Shown here: positions 1 through 11,499 of the stretch, piece after piece
How positions within the stretch are numbered: position 1 is the first letter of the stretch
Layout of the letters: every line of letters begins with the position of its first letter
Source: Morchella semilibera
Taxonomy: Eukaryota > Ascomycota > Pezizomycetes > Pezizales > Morchellaceae
Length of the DNA: 64,000 nucleotides
Assembly (NCBI GenBank): GCA_009192285.1
Contig: WBVU01000012.1
Span: forward strand, 1,240,001-1,304,000
Direction of reading: 5' to 3'
The notes under the pieces: model-generated
Seen by the model: only the letters and a program-made list of their open reading frames with translations
Databases searched by the model: none
Told to the model about the DNA's origin: nothing
Position numbers and translations under genes: made by a program

Positions 1-1182
1 GCTTTGTTTTCATTCCCACGTCTCCTCAATTGCCCGATTCTCTTGATATGCGTTTTCTCCCCAAGCTCCCCACATGTCTCCATCTTAATCTCGTTTACTT
101 CTCGCTTTGCCTTAAGAGCCGTCATTCGCGCCTGCATCTATTCTGCGGTCTTAAACTTTCATGGTCTTAGTCTGGATTAGTAATTGATTAATACATACCG
201 GTCTAGCAGCTTCATCTCCATCCTCTCTGGATTTTTGGGCGGGCAGAGCCTTTTGCCCCCCAAGGCGGTCAGTTTTTGGCGGCAAAGGTGGCATCCTAGC
301 TTCTGGAAGGGATTGAAATGTGCAGAAGCGAATATCAAACGTGTGGGATATGGAACATTCAAGCGAATGATGCAGGGAAGGGAGGAAACAGCCCCCAGCT
401 AGCCGTTAAGTAGGAACCAATGGTTGCATACATAACTTAGGGCAGACCTATGGCGACCGTTGCCCTCATCGTATAATCTTACGCGGAGACCTATGGTAAC
501 CGTTGCTTTCGTCGTGTTTAGGTCCGTCATATATGAGTGACGTTTACATACGTAAATAAACCACTAGCCAATAACGAAGCAGTACTAAAATAATTTGAGA
601 CACTTGAAAGTCTCATTGTGGGAAGCGTGGGGAAATAAAATGCGGGCATCACGTAAATCTGGCGTACTGTGATAGGCTAATATAAATTTATGCAGGCAAC
701 AAAAAACCCAACGCCGGATGGAGCAGCATACATATATAGACGTGGATCCAGGTGGCAGACTTCGAGAAACATTTGCACACGTACCTTTCGCTGAGCGGAG
801 GAAACATCCTTTACAATTCGGGTGCATATCAATTATACGCAACTACGTAGTAGCATGAGATCTTTAGTCCGGCGGACAGGTGCGCAGAAATATATGCAGG
901 TACAGTTAGACAGTTACCCGGTATATAAACGCGGGTATTGATATAAATGCGGGTATTGAGCATTGCTAATATGATACATTTGAGTTGGTGCGGTAGATGG
1001 AGAAGTTAAACTATTGACTGATTACAGGCATGATTAATCCCAAATTCTGAGTTGATGCTTTAATTAGTCCCGCAATGAGGTTCGGGTACCGAGACGTTAT
1101 GCATTGAGGAAGAAAAAGAAAAAGGCCAGCTCGCTCGCTAGAGCAAATGTCACTTCCATGCAGCCTGCCCCAAAATCCGCTT
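1..1182. other. spacer, no gene established
   Basis: No gene with recognisable content was found. On the minus strand, positions 1-139 form a 46-codon open frame running off the left edge. It starts at an ATG at 139 preceded by AATAG, which could be an acceptor, and it is rich in Lys, Arg and Glu. It could be an exon of a gene lying outside the window, but there is no family match to support that. Confidence 0.4.
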
Positions 1183-3195
1183 CTACTTTGCTTCTTCCAT
1201 CTTTTTGTCGCCGTGCCCCTCATCTTCTTCAGTATCATCCTCATCCTCCTCCTCCTCCTCCTCCTCCCCTTCCTCATCATCGTCGTCACTGTCCTCTCCC
1301 TCGATGGAATCCGATTGGGGTTTGCGCGTGCCAAGACTCATCATGATCTTTTGGTAAAACTTGGTCATGTGTTCTTTCTGAAAAGAAATTTCCCCGAGAA
1401 GATACCCGGGTAATATTTCGATGACAGACTTGTCTCTTACTTGATCAAACAACGGGATAAATAAGACTTCATCGTCCTCAAGCTCGTCAGTGTCACCAGG
1501 GGCTTTGTTTTCTTGATTAGAAGGTCTTTTCGGCCTTGTGCTTTGGGTCGGAACTGATAGCTTGAAATGAATGGCCACTGATTTAAATTAGCCAAAATCA
1601 AGAATAACGGTCAGGACAACTTACACCCGTCGATTCCTGTCTGCAGACATTCAAAGATATTACAATCATTTTCTTTCTTGACATTGACGATGATTAAACC
1701 GCAAAGATCTGCATAAAGATCCTCCTTGATTTTAGCATCATCCGCCGCTGTGCTGAGATTGGCCTTTGGATTGCCCAAAGGCCCTCTATGACCGGATTTA
1801 ACAGCACTCCCTGGGACTTGTGCGCTCTTCTGAGTTTGCGCCTGCGCAATTTGGTTCCGAGCCTGCGCAAGCTTTGCAGAAACTACTTGGTTCTCATTCT
1901 GCTGATCATGAAGACTTTTGTTCAATTCCTGGACCTTTTCTTGTAATTTTGAAACCTCGGCCTCCTTGGCGATAAGCTTCTTCTGGACAGCTCTTGATTC
2001 CCCGAAAAGCGCCTGCTGAGCTTTCAGTTCATCTTGAAGATTTGAAATGACCTTGTTCCTTTCTATTTGCGCAGTTGTTAGTATTTGACGTAATTGGGCT
2101 ATGTAATAAATTTCGAACCTTCATCTTTTTCCTTCATATTCTTCCGAAACTCTTTCAAAGCTCGTTCAGGCTCAGACTCCTTGGCTTCTAAAAGTTTATC
2201 ATATCTGCCTTGTAGTTCCTCGTATGCTTTTTGGAGATCTCTAAGTGCTTTATCATCTCCGACGGAGATCTGTTTCTTTCCCTTGCCCCTCCCTGGAGGT
2301 GCTATCGGGATTGGTACTTTCGTGGGATGTGAAAGATCGTCTTCCTCGGTATCAATTTCTTCATCAGACTTCGTTGCTTTCCCCTTCCCCTTTGCCGTAG
2401 CATTTTTTCTGCTACTACCTTTCTTTAGGCCGGCTTGATGCACCTGAGTAGGCGTCGGTGCGATTTCTAGCTCCTGGTCATTATCTGTTTCTTTGTCGGA
2501 GGGTGGATCGAGCTCCATCGGTGATAATTGGGTCTCTGCAATCTCTTTATCCGCCGCTTCCTTATCTTTCCTAGACATACGCTTCTTCTTTTCTGGTGCA
2601 AGTGCAGCAGGTGCAGCGGCAGCTTTCCTACCCCTCTTTGCTGCATCAACCGTAACTTCAACGGCAATGTCGTCTTGAATTGCTGCTGGCTGTTGTTCTT
2701 CGTCTTCCTCTGGTTCTGGCTCCTCTGTAGCAGGCTTTTTCCCTCTTGTTCTCTTAGCAGGTTCCTTTTTTGCTGGCCTAGCTGCTGCCTTCCCCCCCCT
2801 TTTCTTTCTTTCATCAACAACAATTATGTCATCTAAAACCTCGTCATCTTCGATGGGGCCGTCCATCTCTTGCTCGTCTTCCGTAGCTGCTGCCGCTTTC
2901 CTTCTTCCGCGGACAGCGGGTTTCTTTTCGACTACAGTGGTTGATGCTTTTCTTGTAGCAGCACGTCTCTCCGCAGCTTGCACCCGCGCAGCTATCATCT
3001 GCGCAGCTTTTATCTGCTCAACTTTCATCTGCGCGGCTGAAACAACCTTGGCTACAGCCCACCTTTAGTCCTCCGTCCATTGATGAAAGTGAAGCTCTAG
3101 GATAAACACAAACCTTCTTCAATTACTGGCTCATCATCGCTACTGAAATCAATATGTGCGCTAAGCGTTTGCGCAGCTTTCTTCTTGGGCGCCAT
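1183..3195 (-). CDS. pcs1: monopolin complex subunit Pcs1/Csm1
   Basis: Four exons: 3195-3114, 3036-2119, 2062-1625 and 1577-1183, giving about 610 residues. The start ATG at 3195 opens MAPKKKAAQ. Splice phases agree at every junction, and intron 2 has a TACTAAC branch site. The first acceptor is ambiguous: TTTCAG before 3036 or TGTAG before 3051, five residues apart and both in frame. The first half is basic, Ala/Lys-rich and low in complexity. A coiled coil follows (from about codon 325, exon 2 end to exon 3). The C-terminal globular domain reads KEDLYADLCGLIIVNVKKE, then TGIDGLAIHFKL across intron 3, then VIEILPGYLLGEISF, the Csm1/Pcs1 C-terminal signature. The protein ends in a run of Asp/Glu. 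In yeasts Csm1/Pcs1 is a kinetochore and nucleolar clamp that prevents merotelic attachment and aids rDNA silencing. The family call is strong; the role in this organism is inferred. Confidence 0.88.
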
Positions 3196-4717
3196 TCTTT
3201 ATCTATTGGGTCGATGGTTTAACGTCTTTGCTTTTACAACGAATGAGTTCGTATGAAAACCCGGGAGTGGTGAGGGCTTGTCTTTGTGTCCGTAATGACG
3301 CGTTGACAAAGACACGGGTTCTCAGCAACCAATTTACGCGCCAATTTACGCGCCAAGACATGGATGCAGGTCCCTTGCATTTCAGGTTTAGGGTTTATGT
3401 TTTTAAATTTGTCCATACGTTCTGGAGAGAAACTTTTCAAAAACCACTACTCTGTCGTGAATAAGTAAATGAGATCCCGAACAGCCCGTCTTAGAAGGTG
3501 GGCCAATCATTACCAACATGTAATCGATACTTCCAGAGTTGTTAACGAAAATCTACTTCTATCTATCCATCAAGCACAAATATCAGCTACGTGATCCTAC
3601 ATTATAACATGTGGCCTTTTACTATATCATGGGCCCCGAAAAAAAGCCCTGTACTTCTCATTGATGGTAGATGCCCCTTCTATAGAGCATATAGTTTCCT
3701 CTCATGGAATATTCAAGGAAAGTTGTGGAACCATAACCCAGGCCACAATTTTGCAGGTTCACTGAGTGAAATGCACCTGCATGTGTTAAGGTGACAGGAC
3801 ACGCTAGCGACTAGCTAGTAGCAAGGTGTTATAATGACCTCATGACTCCTCGCATTGCTCCCCTCTCTCTTCAGCTCGATTGGCTTTGTACTAATCACCG
3901 TGGTAGCAGACAACCTACATCATCCAGCATTAGAGTCTTTTAGCCATCAACGAACAAAAAATTATTTATTCCCAAGAATTCCAAGACATGCAAGTTGGAT
4001 GCAAGTAGGATGTGATATAATATTTTCAGCTACAAGACTTAAAGGTACACATGGAGATATATTCAATCCTCACGCCTATGATTTTTCCTTCTCAGAGTAC
4101 CTGTGACTCTATGCGGGCCAAGGGACAAACGCATGCAGCATAGTCTTGGGAAATAATAATTTTTTGTTTGTTGCTTTTTCCACCTATGGCTAAAAGTCTC
4201 TATTAAGCAAGCTGGGATTTGACAATTGGAATTTGGACATACATACATGAATTGTAAGATCTTCAGCTGGGCTCCGAACGAATCATTTTTTTAACTGTAG
4301 CTTCATGGCAGGGTTCTGGAGCAAGTGGATTCTCAACTGCGTAATAGCATTTCCGGAATCACGAGTTCTCACTCTACGGAATCCACAAACAACGCAGTAA
4401 GCACAATCTATTCGCTCACTGACTTTGAAAATAATAATTTTCATACATCTAGGTATCATAACAAAAATCATTAAAGCACACAAACGAGATCATATCCGCA
4501 CCCACTCCTGTCATGGTAACAACCCTACAGGCCTACCGGGTATCCCAAACAAAAAGCAGAACATCCTACCCAGAAGAGAAGAAAAACAAGAAGAAACAAG
4601 AGCACCCAGCTCCGCTAGAATATACAAAAAGATAAAGAAGAAGATATACACCATAAAGGACATGAGAAAGACGTAAACCCCATCCATTATCATAGGCCAT
4701 GAATACAAAAGAAATCC
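3196..4717. other. spacer between pcs1 and the chitin synthase
   Basis: This holds the pcs1 5' flank and the chitin synthase 3' flank. Open frames are short, carry no recognisable motif and do not join through plausible splice sites. I see no gene here. Confidence 0.5.
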
Positions 4718-7700
4718 CTACCTCCGCACAGATTTTCCAAGGTTGCTTACGCTTGGAATTACTAGCATTTTATTGGTCCATGGCATGCTTATTTGGAAAT
4801 TTGACGGCGGAGACTGTTTCCATGCAGGCTGGAATCTATTCGTGATGATGTCAGGGTCGAACTTGACTCTTCCTTCTACAAATCTGTGGAGTCCCTGGAG
4901 GATCAAATATGTTGTTGATCCAAGAGCTCTAAATACGGCTAGTGCTGCAACAGACCATAGAAGAACTACACAAATAGAATTAGTTAATAAGCCTGAGGAC
5001 AAAAGAGGTAAGAGGAGTAAGGGCGTAACCTACACTTCAAATAGAAATTTCCACTCATTTCATTAAGGGGATAGGCCTCAGTCACAATCATCGCTAAAAT
5101 AGCATTCGCAACCATCCACACAACCACCACGTATGTCCTGACCGCACGGTAATAATCTTCTTGAATTTGGCCCTCCGAAACGGGATCTTCTGAAACCTCA
5201 AGGCGGTCACGGAGGTTCCGAAGTGCCTCATCGTATCCAGAATCGATATCGAGCTGCTCAGATGGCATTTCAAGTTCGACTGTGTCGCCTTTCGAAGCGA
5301 CGGCAGCACCGAGATCGACGGAAACTGTGTTGTCACCCTTGGTACCCCAAGAGACATCGTGAGTATTACAGAAGGCATAAACTTGGAGGGTGCAAATATA
5401 ACTGGGTAACATCATGAAGTACTGTGCGGAGGAGGTAAACATGTGCCATGGGTCCAAATATAAGAAACTCATGAGGAAATAAACGCCCATTGTGGACCCG
5501 ACTGAGACGATAAGGTTCGTGAAGATGTTATCACCAAGAGCGATTTCGGTGACTTGATCACCAATACCACCAGTGAAGGATTTGATAACAATATACATTC
5601 CGCAGAAGGTTGTGTAGGCCATGATTATTGCGTATACAACCATTGATGATAAGAACATTCGTTTTGCTCTATTTCACCACAAGGTTAGTACAAGCGCGGT
5701 TAAGAGATCATTGGTTGCTTACCCTTGTGGCCGGTTCCCCATACACACGATAAATTGCGTGCAAATCAACAACACACACGCAAACCTCAAGAATACAAAA
5801 ATTCTTGCCCCCCAACCATTTCCAAAAGGGTCCATGGTTTTGTCCGCCAGACTTCCTGCAATGAAGTAGAAACTGAGATAAAAGTTTGCCAAAGAGAAGA
5901 ACGTAAACACCAACGAGGCAAACTGGTACAAAAACTCGACATGTAGCAAGAACTTTCTAAGGACCGTATGGTCCGTCGACCAAATCTGTTTGAAATGAGC
6001 TAGCGAGAATGTCGCTGCAAAAAAGGCCCCGTTAAGCCATCTACGACGCTGTGAGATGAACTCGGGGACAGAATCAGGGACATCGGTTTCTCCGGTTGCT
6101 GCACGCACATACTTCAATACCCATCGCTCAGAGCGTTTTGCAACCAACTCCCAGCAAAGAATACGGTCCTCAGCAAGATACATGTTTGCCGTAAACACAT
6201 CAGCATCTTTTCCATGGAGAGTTTCTCCCTTGAAATATTGCGACAATGGCCCATGCCCGTTCTCGTCATTCTGGAGTGCGTGGTACCGGTACGCCGACAG
6301 AGCTCCTGGGAGCACAGTGATATACCCGAAAACACTCTCGAGAGGTTTATCGAGAATGTTACTCATCTTGTACTCGAAATTTTGACTCGCAACGAGGGGA
6401 TTGAAGAGTCCCATCCAACCTCTCCCCTTCATAGCCTTGATCTCACCACATGCACCAGCAACGTTGGAGTCTGTGTCAAAGGCTTTCCAGAGATGGTATA
6501 ACGACGTATTCCCTGGCCGAGTTCCAACATCAAGAAGAATACAAACGTTAGGGGACAATGTAGCTCCGAAGGCATTGAAGAACCATCGATGAGAATTCAG
6601 CTTTTTTGCGTTCTTCTCCTTGAGACAGAACACCATTTGCACTGGTACGATGCCCTTCTCAGCACCCTTGAACTTGAGACCTGAATCGAGCGACACTTGG
6701 GTGGTGTATTCATAAACGTGGGCCTTGACCTCTCTACCATTGACGGAGTTCTTTGCAATACCGTCCTGGTACACCCCCATGACAGCTAGGGCATCAAGTA
6801 CACGCGGGTGTACCTTCTTGCGCCCATCAGCAACGATACACACCACGATCTTTTTCCATCCATCCTTTCCCCAAACTCTACTCTTACTCCTGGCACAGAA
6901 ATGTGCAATATTCCTCATGACGCCGTGCATGGTCCTCGTAAATAAAATCTCGTTTTCGTTATACATCGTAATACAGATAAACAACTCCGTCTCTCTTCTC
7001 GTAGGGTCTATGCCCTGCCTCAGCAGATATCCACGGCTCGCGTACTCATCTGGATCACAAGTAACCGCAGTATATCTCATATAGGTAAATTCCTGGGCAT
7101 CTCTCCTGGGCAAGAAACTGTACAGAATCGTCGGAATTTTACAATCAAGAATAAGCTCTCCGTTGATAAGCTTGACTTGTTTCTTCGTCATGAGCGCCTG
7201 GCGATTGAGACCTCTCCTCGTCTGTGGTGCATGAGGTGCAGGACCAAAGTGCGCACCCTTGGTCTGTAACGCAAGCTTTCCAGATTCACTCTCGGTGCCC
7301 ATAGTATAGGTTCTTCCATCCTCCCCGGAAGACGAATTTGTGATTTCACGCTTCAGATCATCCGAGTAGCCACCCTGACTGCTAGCCCCGGGACCGTATT
7401 GAGAATCCCCTAGATCTGTGTACTGATAATCGCTGATATCATCCCCCACAGGGATCATTGTATCTCCGCTCTGATATGAATTCCTCGCTGTGATATTTTG
7501 GTATCCGCGGTCCTCCGGCAGTGTCTGTTGGCTTTCTCTGCTTCTCTTTGAGTAATTACTCATGACGCTCCCCGGCCTCGGCGACCCATTCAAGACCCTG
7601 GGAATATAGGGGACCGCGCTGGGCGGCGGGCGGGAGTAGTCAACCTCCCGAACATCAATCTGCCTAACACCGCTATTCCGGCTGGGGGTCCACGTCCTGT

Positions 7701-8313
7701 CAATGGGGACACCACCTCTGGTCGAAGACCTCTCCATCTGCACGCTCCCAGGTCCTCCACCCCGCTGACCCGGTGTCCACCCCCCTACGCTCGAGGGCGT
7801 CCATGAACGATTTTCCGAAATACGTGATGGAACCGACGTGAGGCGTGAGTGTGAGGCCGGCGTCCCATACCTCGACTCTGGCGAAAGCGGTGTGTTATCA
7901 TATCCAATCGCCGTATGACTACCCCCAAAGCTCGGGGATGGCGACTGAGTGGACTCGTATCCGATAGCAGTATTGACATTCCTGACCTGTGGCGGTGGAG
8001 TGTTCTGTCGGGAAAGCTCTTGGTATTGTAGGTTATTTGGGTGGTATGACCTGCCTGGTTCACTCGGACTATCAAGTTATAGTACCAGTAAGCATTCAGC
8101 TTTCCCATTAACTTTAAGTGGGGGGGGGGGGTTAACATACGCTTCATAACCAGTGTCGTCTTCGTCCCCGAGCAGCCTCATCTGCTGCCCACTTGGTAAT
8201 CCGTGCGCCCCAAGAGCACTCTGGTCGTCATTGTCGTCACGGTCATCGCCATAGCCTGCCGCATCACTAGTTGCGAAATCAGGGTGCCCTGACTGGCCGT
8301 ACGGAGTAGCCAT
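4718..8313 (-). CDS. chitin synthase, class III-like
   Basis: Four exons: 8313-8141, 8068-5723, 5668-5034 and 4992-4718, giving 1,142 residues with all phases consistent. The enzyme polymerises UDP-GlcNAc into chitin at the plasma membrane. The first 250 residues are disordered and include two TAIGY motifs. The catalytic region follows: [13 protein letters not shown] (about 416), DVGTRP (571), [10 protein letters not shown] (691) and the hallmark QRRRWLNG (731). Several membrane segments follow, including [24 protein letters not shown] and a C-terminal pair. The stretch [17 protein letters not shown] and the joined sequence GNRPQGAKRM across intron 2 fit the class III group as I remember it; class I or II is less likely. 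Exon 3 carries the conserved [16 protein letters not shown]. Family length is usually about 900, so the N-terminus is unusually long. The start ATG is the first in a frame that splices cleanly. Confidence 0.93.
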
Positions 8314-9764
8314 GTTTTACTTTCCCCTTCACCGCAAGACAGGTTGTTTCAAACGATAGAACAAATTGCAATATATATATATATATTTGTTTTCCCAATA
8401 GACGGGATGGAGCTAGTGGCGCGTGCGTGTCACGCAGGGTAAAAGGCAGATGGCTAGTCGTAAATCGGACACACGTACGTTCGTGAGATGCAATGAGGTG
8501 GGAGAGAATTAAAAGAGGGAGGGAAGGTCCAGAAGGAAATCAAAAAAAAAAATAATCCTTTAGTAGAGTAGGTAGTAGGAAGGGCAGTAGCAGCAGCGGC
8601 AGCAGCAGCAGGCAGCAGGTGCAGGTGGGTGAATGGTGAGTGGGTGGGACGTGTTGGTTCAAGTAGTGGGTTGGTGTCTGTGCCGTGCATACATCCACCA
8701 TCTTGACACACACACCCATGGGGACCCGTTGTTTGTTGCCCCTGACTGAACGAACGGCCGTCGCTATGGCAACTCCCCCCCCCCCTCTCTACCAAAACAA
8801 CCCCACATACTCGCGCGAGTACACAAGGCTGAGGCGCTGTGTTGCTGTGGAAACGAGACGGCACCCCGCGAGCTGCTTGTTTACATGTGTAAGCACATAC
8901 CCAACGGTCTCTCCAAAGACGGAACCAGGACCGCCTGCCGCCTGCCTGTTTTACCCCCTAGAGTAGTTTACCCCAGCTCAGTCCAGCAGGTACTTACATG
9001 GTAGAGTACCGTAGGAAGGAGATCAGCCCGCCGCCGTCACATCACAACATTGACAATCACCTACTCCGGATCACCTCTAACCGAGCAACGCCCCCAATTC
9101 GGCCGGCCAGATAAGACACTCTGTTTGCACAGATAGAGATTGGCAGGGGGGGTGAAACACGGAATGTGCTGGGCTGGTATGCCATTACATCACTAGAATG
9201 GAGCTTAGCTTAGGAACATAGCAGTAGCAGTAGAGAGGTACATGTAGTACCGTACTGCCCCAACCAGCGGCAGTCACAGAAACTACATCCACTTAAAGTG
9301 TAATCTTAAGAGCCTGGTCTCTTCAGTACCTAGTAGACGAGAACGCCATTGCGGCTCTGGCACCCGTTTTTTTCATTCCTTTTTTTCTTGCTGTTTTTGT
9401 TTTTTTGTTTTTCTGGCGGCGTGCTTATATCTGTCCCCTACTGGCTGGTCGCAGCGATAAAACTATCATTGGTATGGTGTCTATCTATCTACCGCGCGAA
9501 AAGAAAAGCAAACGCAAACGCAAACGCACATCTCCAAAGATAAAAGATGAGCCAAACAGGACGAGATGTACTACACACACACACACGCACAGAGATATAG
9601 AGTAGGTATATAAAAAAAGGAAAAAAAAAAAAAAAAAAAACTCCGATAAGCCATAAGAACCCCCAACGCTACAAACCAAAAACCAGAAAAACAAGTCCCA
9701 CACACGCCTTAAACCCCCCCCTCCCTCCCCACCTCTATCACCACCCCCCTCGTCTTAACACACA
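8314..9764. other. chitin synthase upstream region
   Basis: This is the 5' flank of the chitin synthase and the 3' flank of the Afg1-like gene. It contains a (TA) run near 8371-8386, a CAG/CAGCAG-rich tract at about 8586-8620, A- and C-homopolymers, an ACAC tract near 9575-9590 and an A20 run near 9621-9640. Open frames here follow the simple repeats and have no family signature. Confidence 0.5.
8586..8620. repeat. CAG-type simple repeat
   Basis: A short imperfect (CAG)n tract, interrupted by CGG, about 270 bp upstream of the chitin synthase start codon. It lies outside any supported reading frame. Confidence 0.7.
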
Positions 9765-11499
9765 CTACACCTCCCTCTCGATCCACATGACGCTGCCCAT
9801 CTCACTGAGCCTGCTGAGCGCGCGCGCAAACGCGAAGCGCTCCTCGTCGCCGCTGAAGATGGAGCTGTCCTTGAGCATCTTCATGTTCAGCCCCAAATCA
9901 TCCATGAGGCTCCTCATGGCGCTGTCGAGGCCCGCGCCCTCCTCCTCCCCGGCGGCGGCAGCCTCCCTCATCTCCGCCTCGGACACGAAGAGGCTGTGTA
10001 GCGGGGTCGTTGTCGTGAGCACCAGTTTTGCCTATGCCCGTTAGCTAGTGTTGGGGGGGGGAGGAGGGGGGGGGTACCTTGCTCTCGTAGACGGCGTCAA
10101 TGAAGGTTATGAAGCGGCGGGCCAGGTCGCGGCTCTTATGGTCCATGGCGGGCACGTCCTCGACCACGAAGGCGGTGTAGTGCCTGCACAGCTCCAGGTA
10201 ATCCGCCGCGCTCTTTGCGCTGCCGCAGATGTCAGAGAAGGTGAAGCGCGCGGCGCGGCCGCTGGCCATTGGGACGCTGACCTCGCGCCCCCAGATCTCG
10301 TGGGTGCGGGGCCGGGGCGGGTCTGCGGCGTGGTCGCCGAGATATGCGAACCACCTGTCGGCGTGGGCTGCGGCGGCGGCGCCGAGCGGGTGGTGGTAGA
10401 CGCCTGATGCGGGCCGCGGGAGCTTGCGGTAGTCGGTGGGCGAGGCGAGGGCCACCACGGTCAGGGCCGAGTTGAGCAGCGCGATGCACGGGAGGAAGCT
10501 GCCGCGCTGGATGCCGTTCTTGTAGAGGTCGTCTGGGTGGCGGTTGGAGGTTGCGACCATGACCACGCCGTGCGACATGAGCGAGTCGAGGAGGCGGCGC
10601 AGGATCATGGCGTCGGCCACGTCCGTGCACTGGAACTCGTCGAAGCAGAGGACGCTGGCGCGCGCGGCGATGGCGGCGCCGACGAACGGGATGGCGTCGA
10701 AGTCGGGGCCGTGGGTGGTCTTGAGGACGTGGAGGCGCTTGTGGACGTCCTGCATGAAGGCGTGGAAGTGGATGCGTGTCTTTGAGGTGATGTGCGCGGG
10801 AGCGTCTGGTAGAACATGTCCATGAGCATGGTCTTGCCGGAGCCAACCTCGCCAAAGAGGTACATGCCCTTTGGCATGTTTTCGGGGATCACGGTCGTCG
10901 GGGGCGGGGGCGGGGTGCGGTTGAAGAGGGTGGAGAGGAGGGAGCGCGGCGGGGGCGGGGCGAGGGATTCGAGGGTGGGGTGGACGACGGCGGGGGGGTT
11001 GTAGCTCTGGAGGTCGTCGTGGAGCCTCTGTAGTTTCATGACGATGCCTGCACGGTGTGGGATTAGAGGAGATTTCATATCATATCGTGGGTATGTGTTG
11101 CGCACCTCTCTGGTACTCATCGTCCCGTAGCTTCCCTTCCGATACCCAGCGCTGGTACTGGTCTATTGGGCCCTTGATCACGCCTGTGGACAGCATCAGC
11201 CATCACCATTATCAAAACCACTCCCCCTTGATCCGTAAGATACCTTGGTCCCTGACTTGATCCACCTCCACCAGCTGCTCCTCCACCTCAGCCATCGCCG
11301 ACATCATCCCCCTCCTCTGCCCGTTCGGCCCCGTCGCAATGCCACGACGCGGCTGGAGCCACGGCGCCGGCCGCCTCCGTGCCGCGGGGAAGGCCCGTCT
11401 TGCACCACTGCTTGGTAGTAGCAGCGCTCGTGGTGCTGCCGCTGTGGAGGTGAGGCGCCGCCGGGAGAGGAGGAGCAGCCTTTGTTGCGTGGCGAGCAT
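9765..11499 (-). CDS. afg1: Afg1-like mitochondrial AAA ATPase, one-base deletion
   Basis: Four exons: 11499-11244, 11183-11106, 11047-10078 and 10031-9765. The N-terminus (MLATQQRLLLLSRRR, rich in Arg, Ser and Ala) looks like a mitochondrial presequence. Diagnostic segments are GPIDQYQRWV in exon 2, the Walker A motif GEVGSGKTMLMDMFY, then IHFHAFMQDVHKR, Walker B VLCFDEFQCTDVADA, and the sensor region ATSNRHPDDLYKNGIQR. Afg1/LACE1 proteins of the inner mitochondrial membrane help degrade or remove unassembled respiratory subunits; bacterial ZapE is the homologue. Between TLP and AHITSK the frame slips by one base in the GGG run at 10798-10800. No intron can explain it, and exon 3 length is one base short of the expected phase. 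With the slip ignored the product is about 523 residues, close to yeast Afg1. An assembly error is the likeliest cause; recent decay is possible. Exon 3 is very GC-rich. Confidence 0.88.

Noticed and set aside
1-139. 46-codon open frame on the minus strand at the left edge
   Set aside because: It is short and without a family match. It may be an exon of a gene outside the window, but this cannot be shown here.
10048-10855. Long alternative frames on both strands over Afg1 exon 3
   Set aside because: They are shadows of a very GC-rich exon. Only one frame carries the ATPase motifs.
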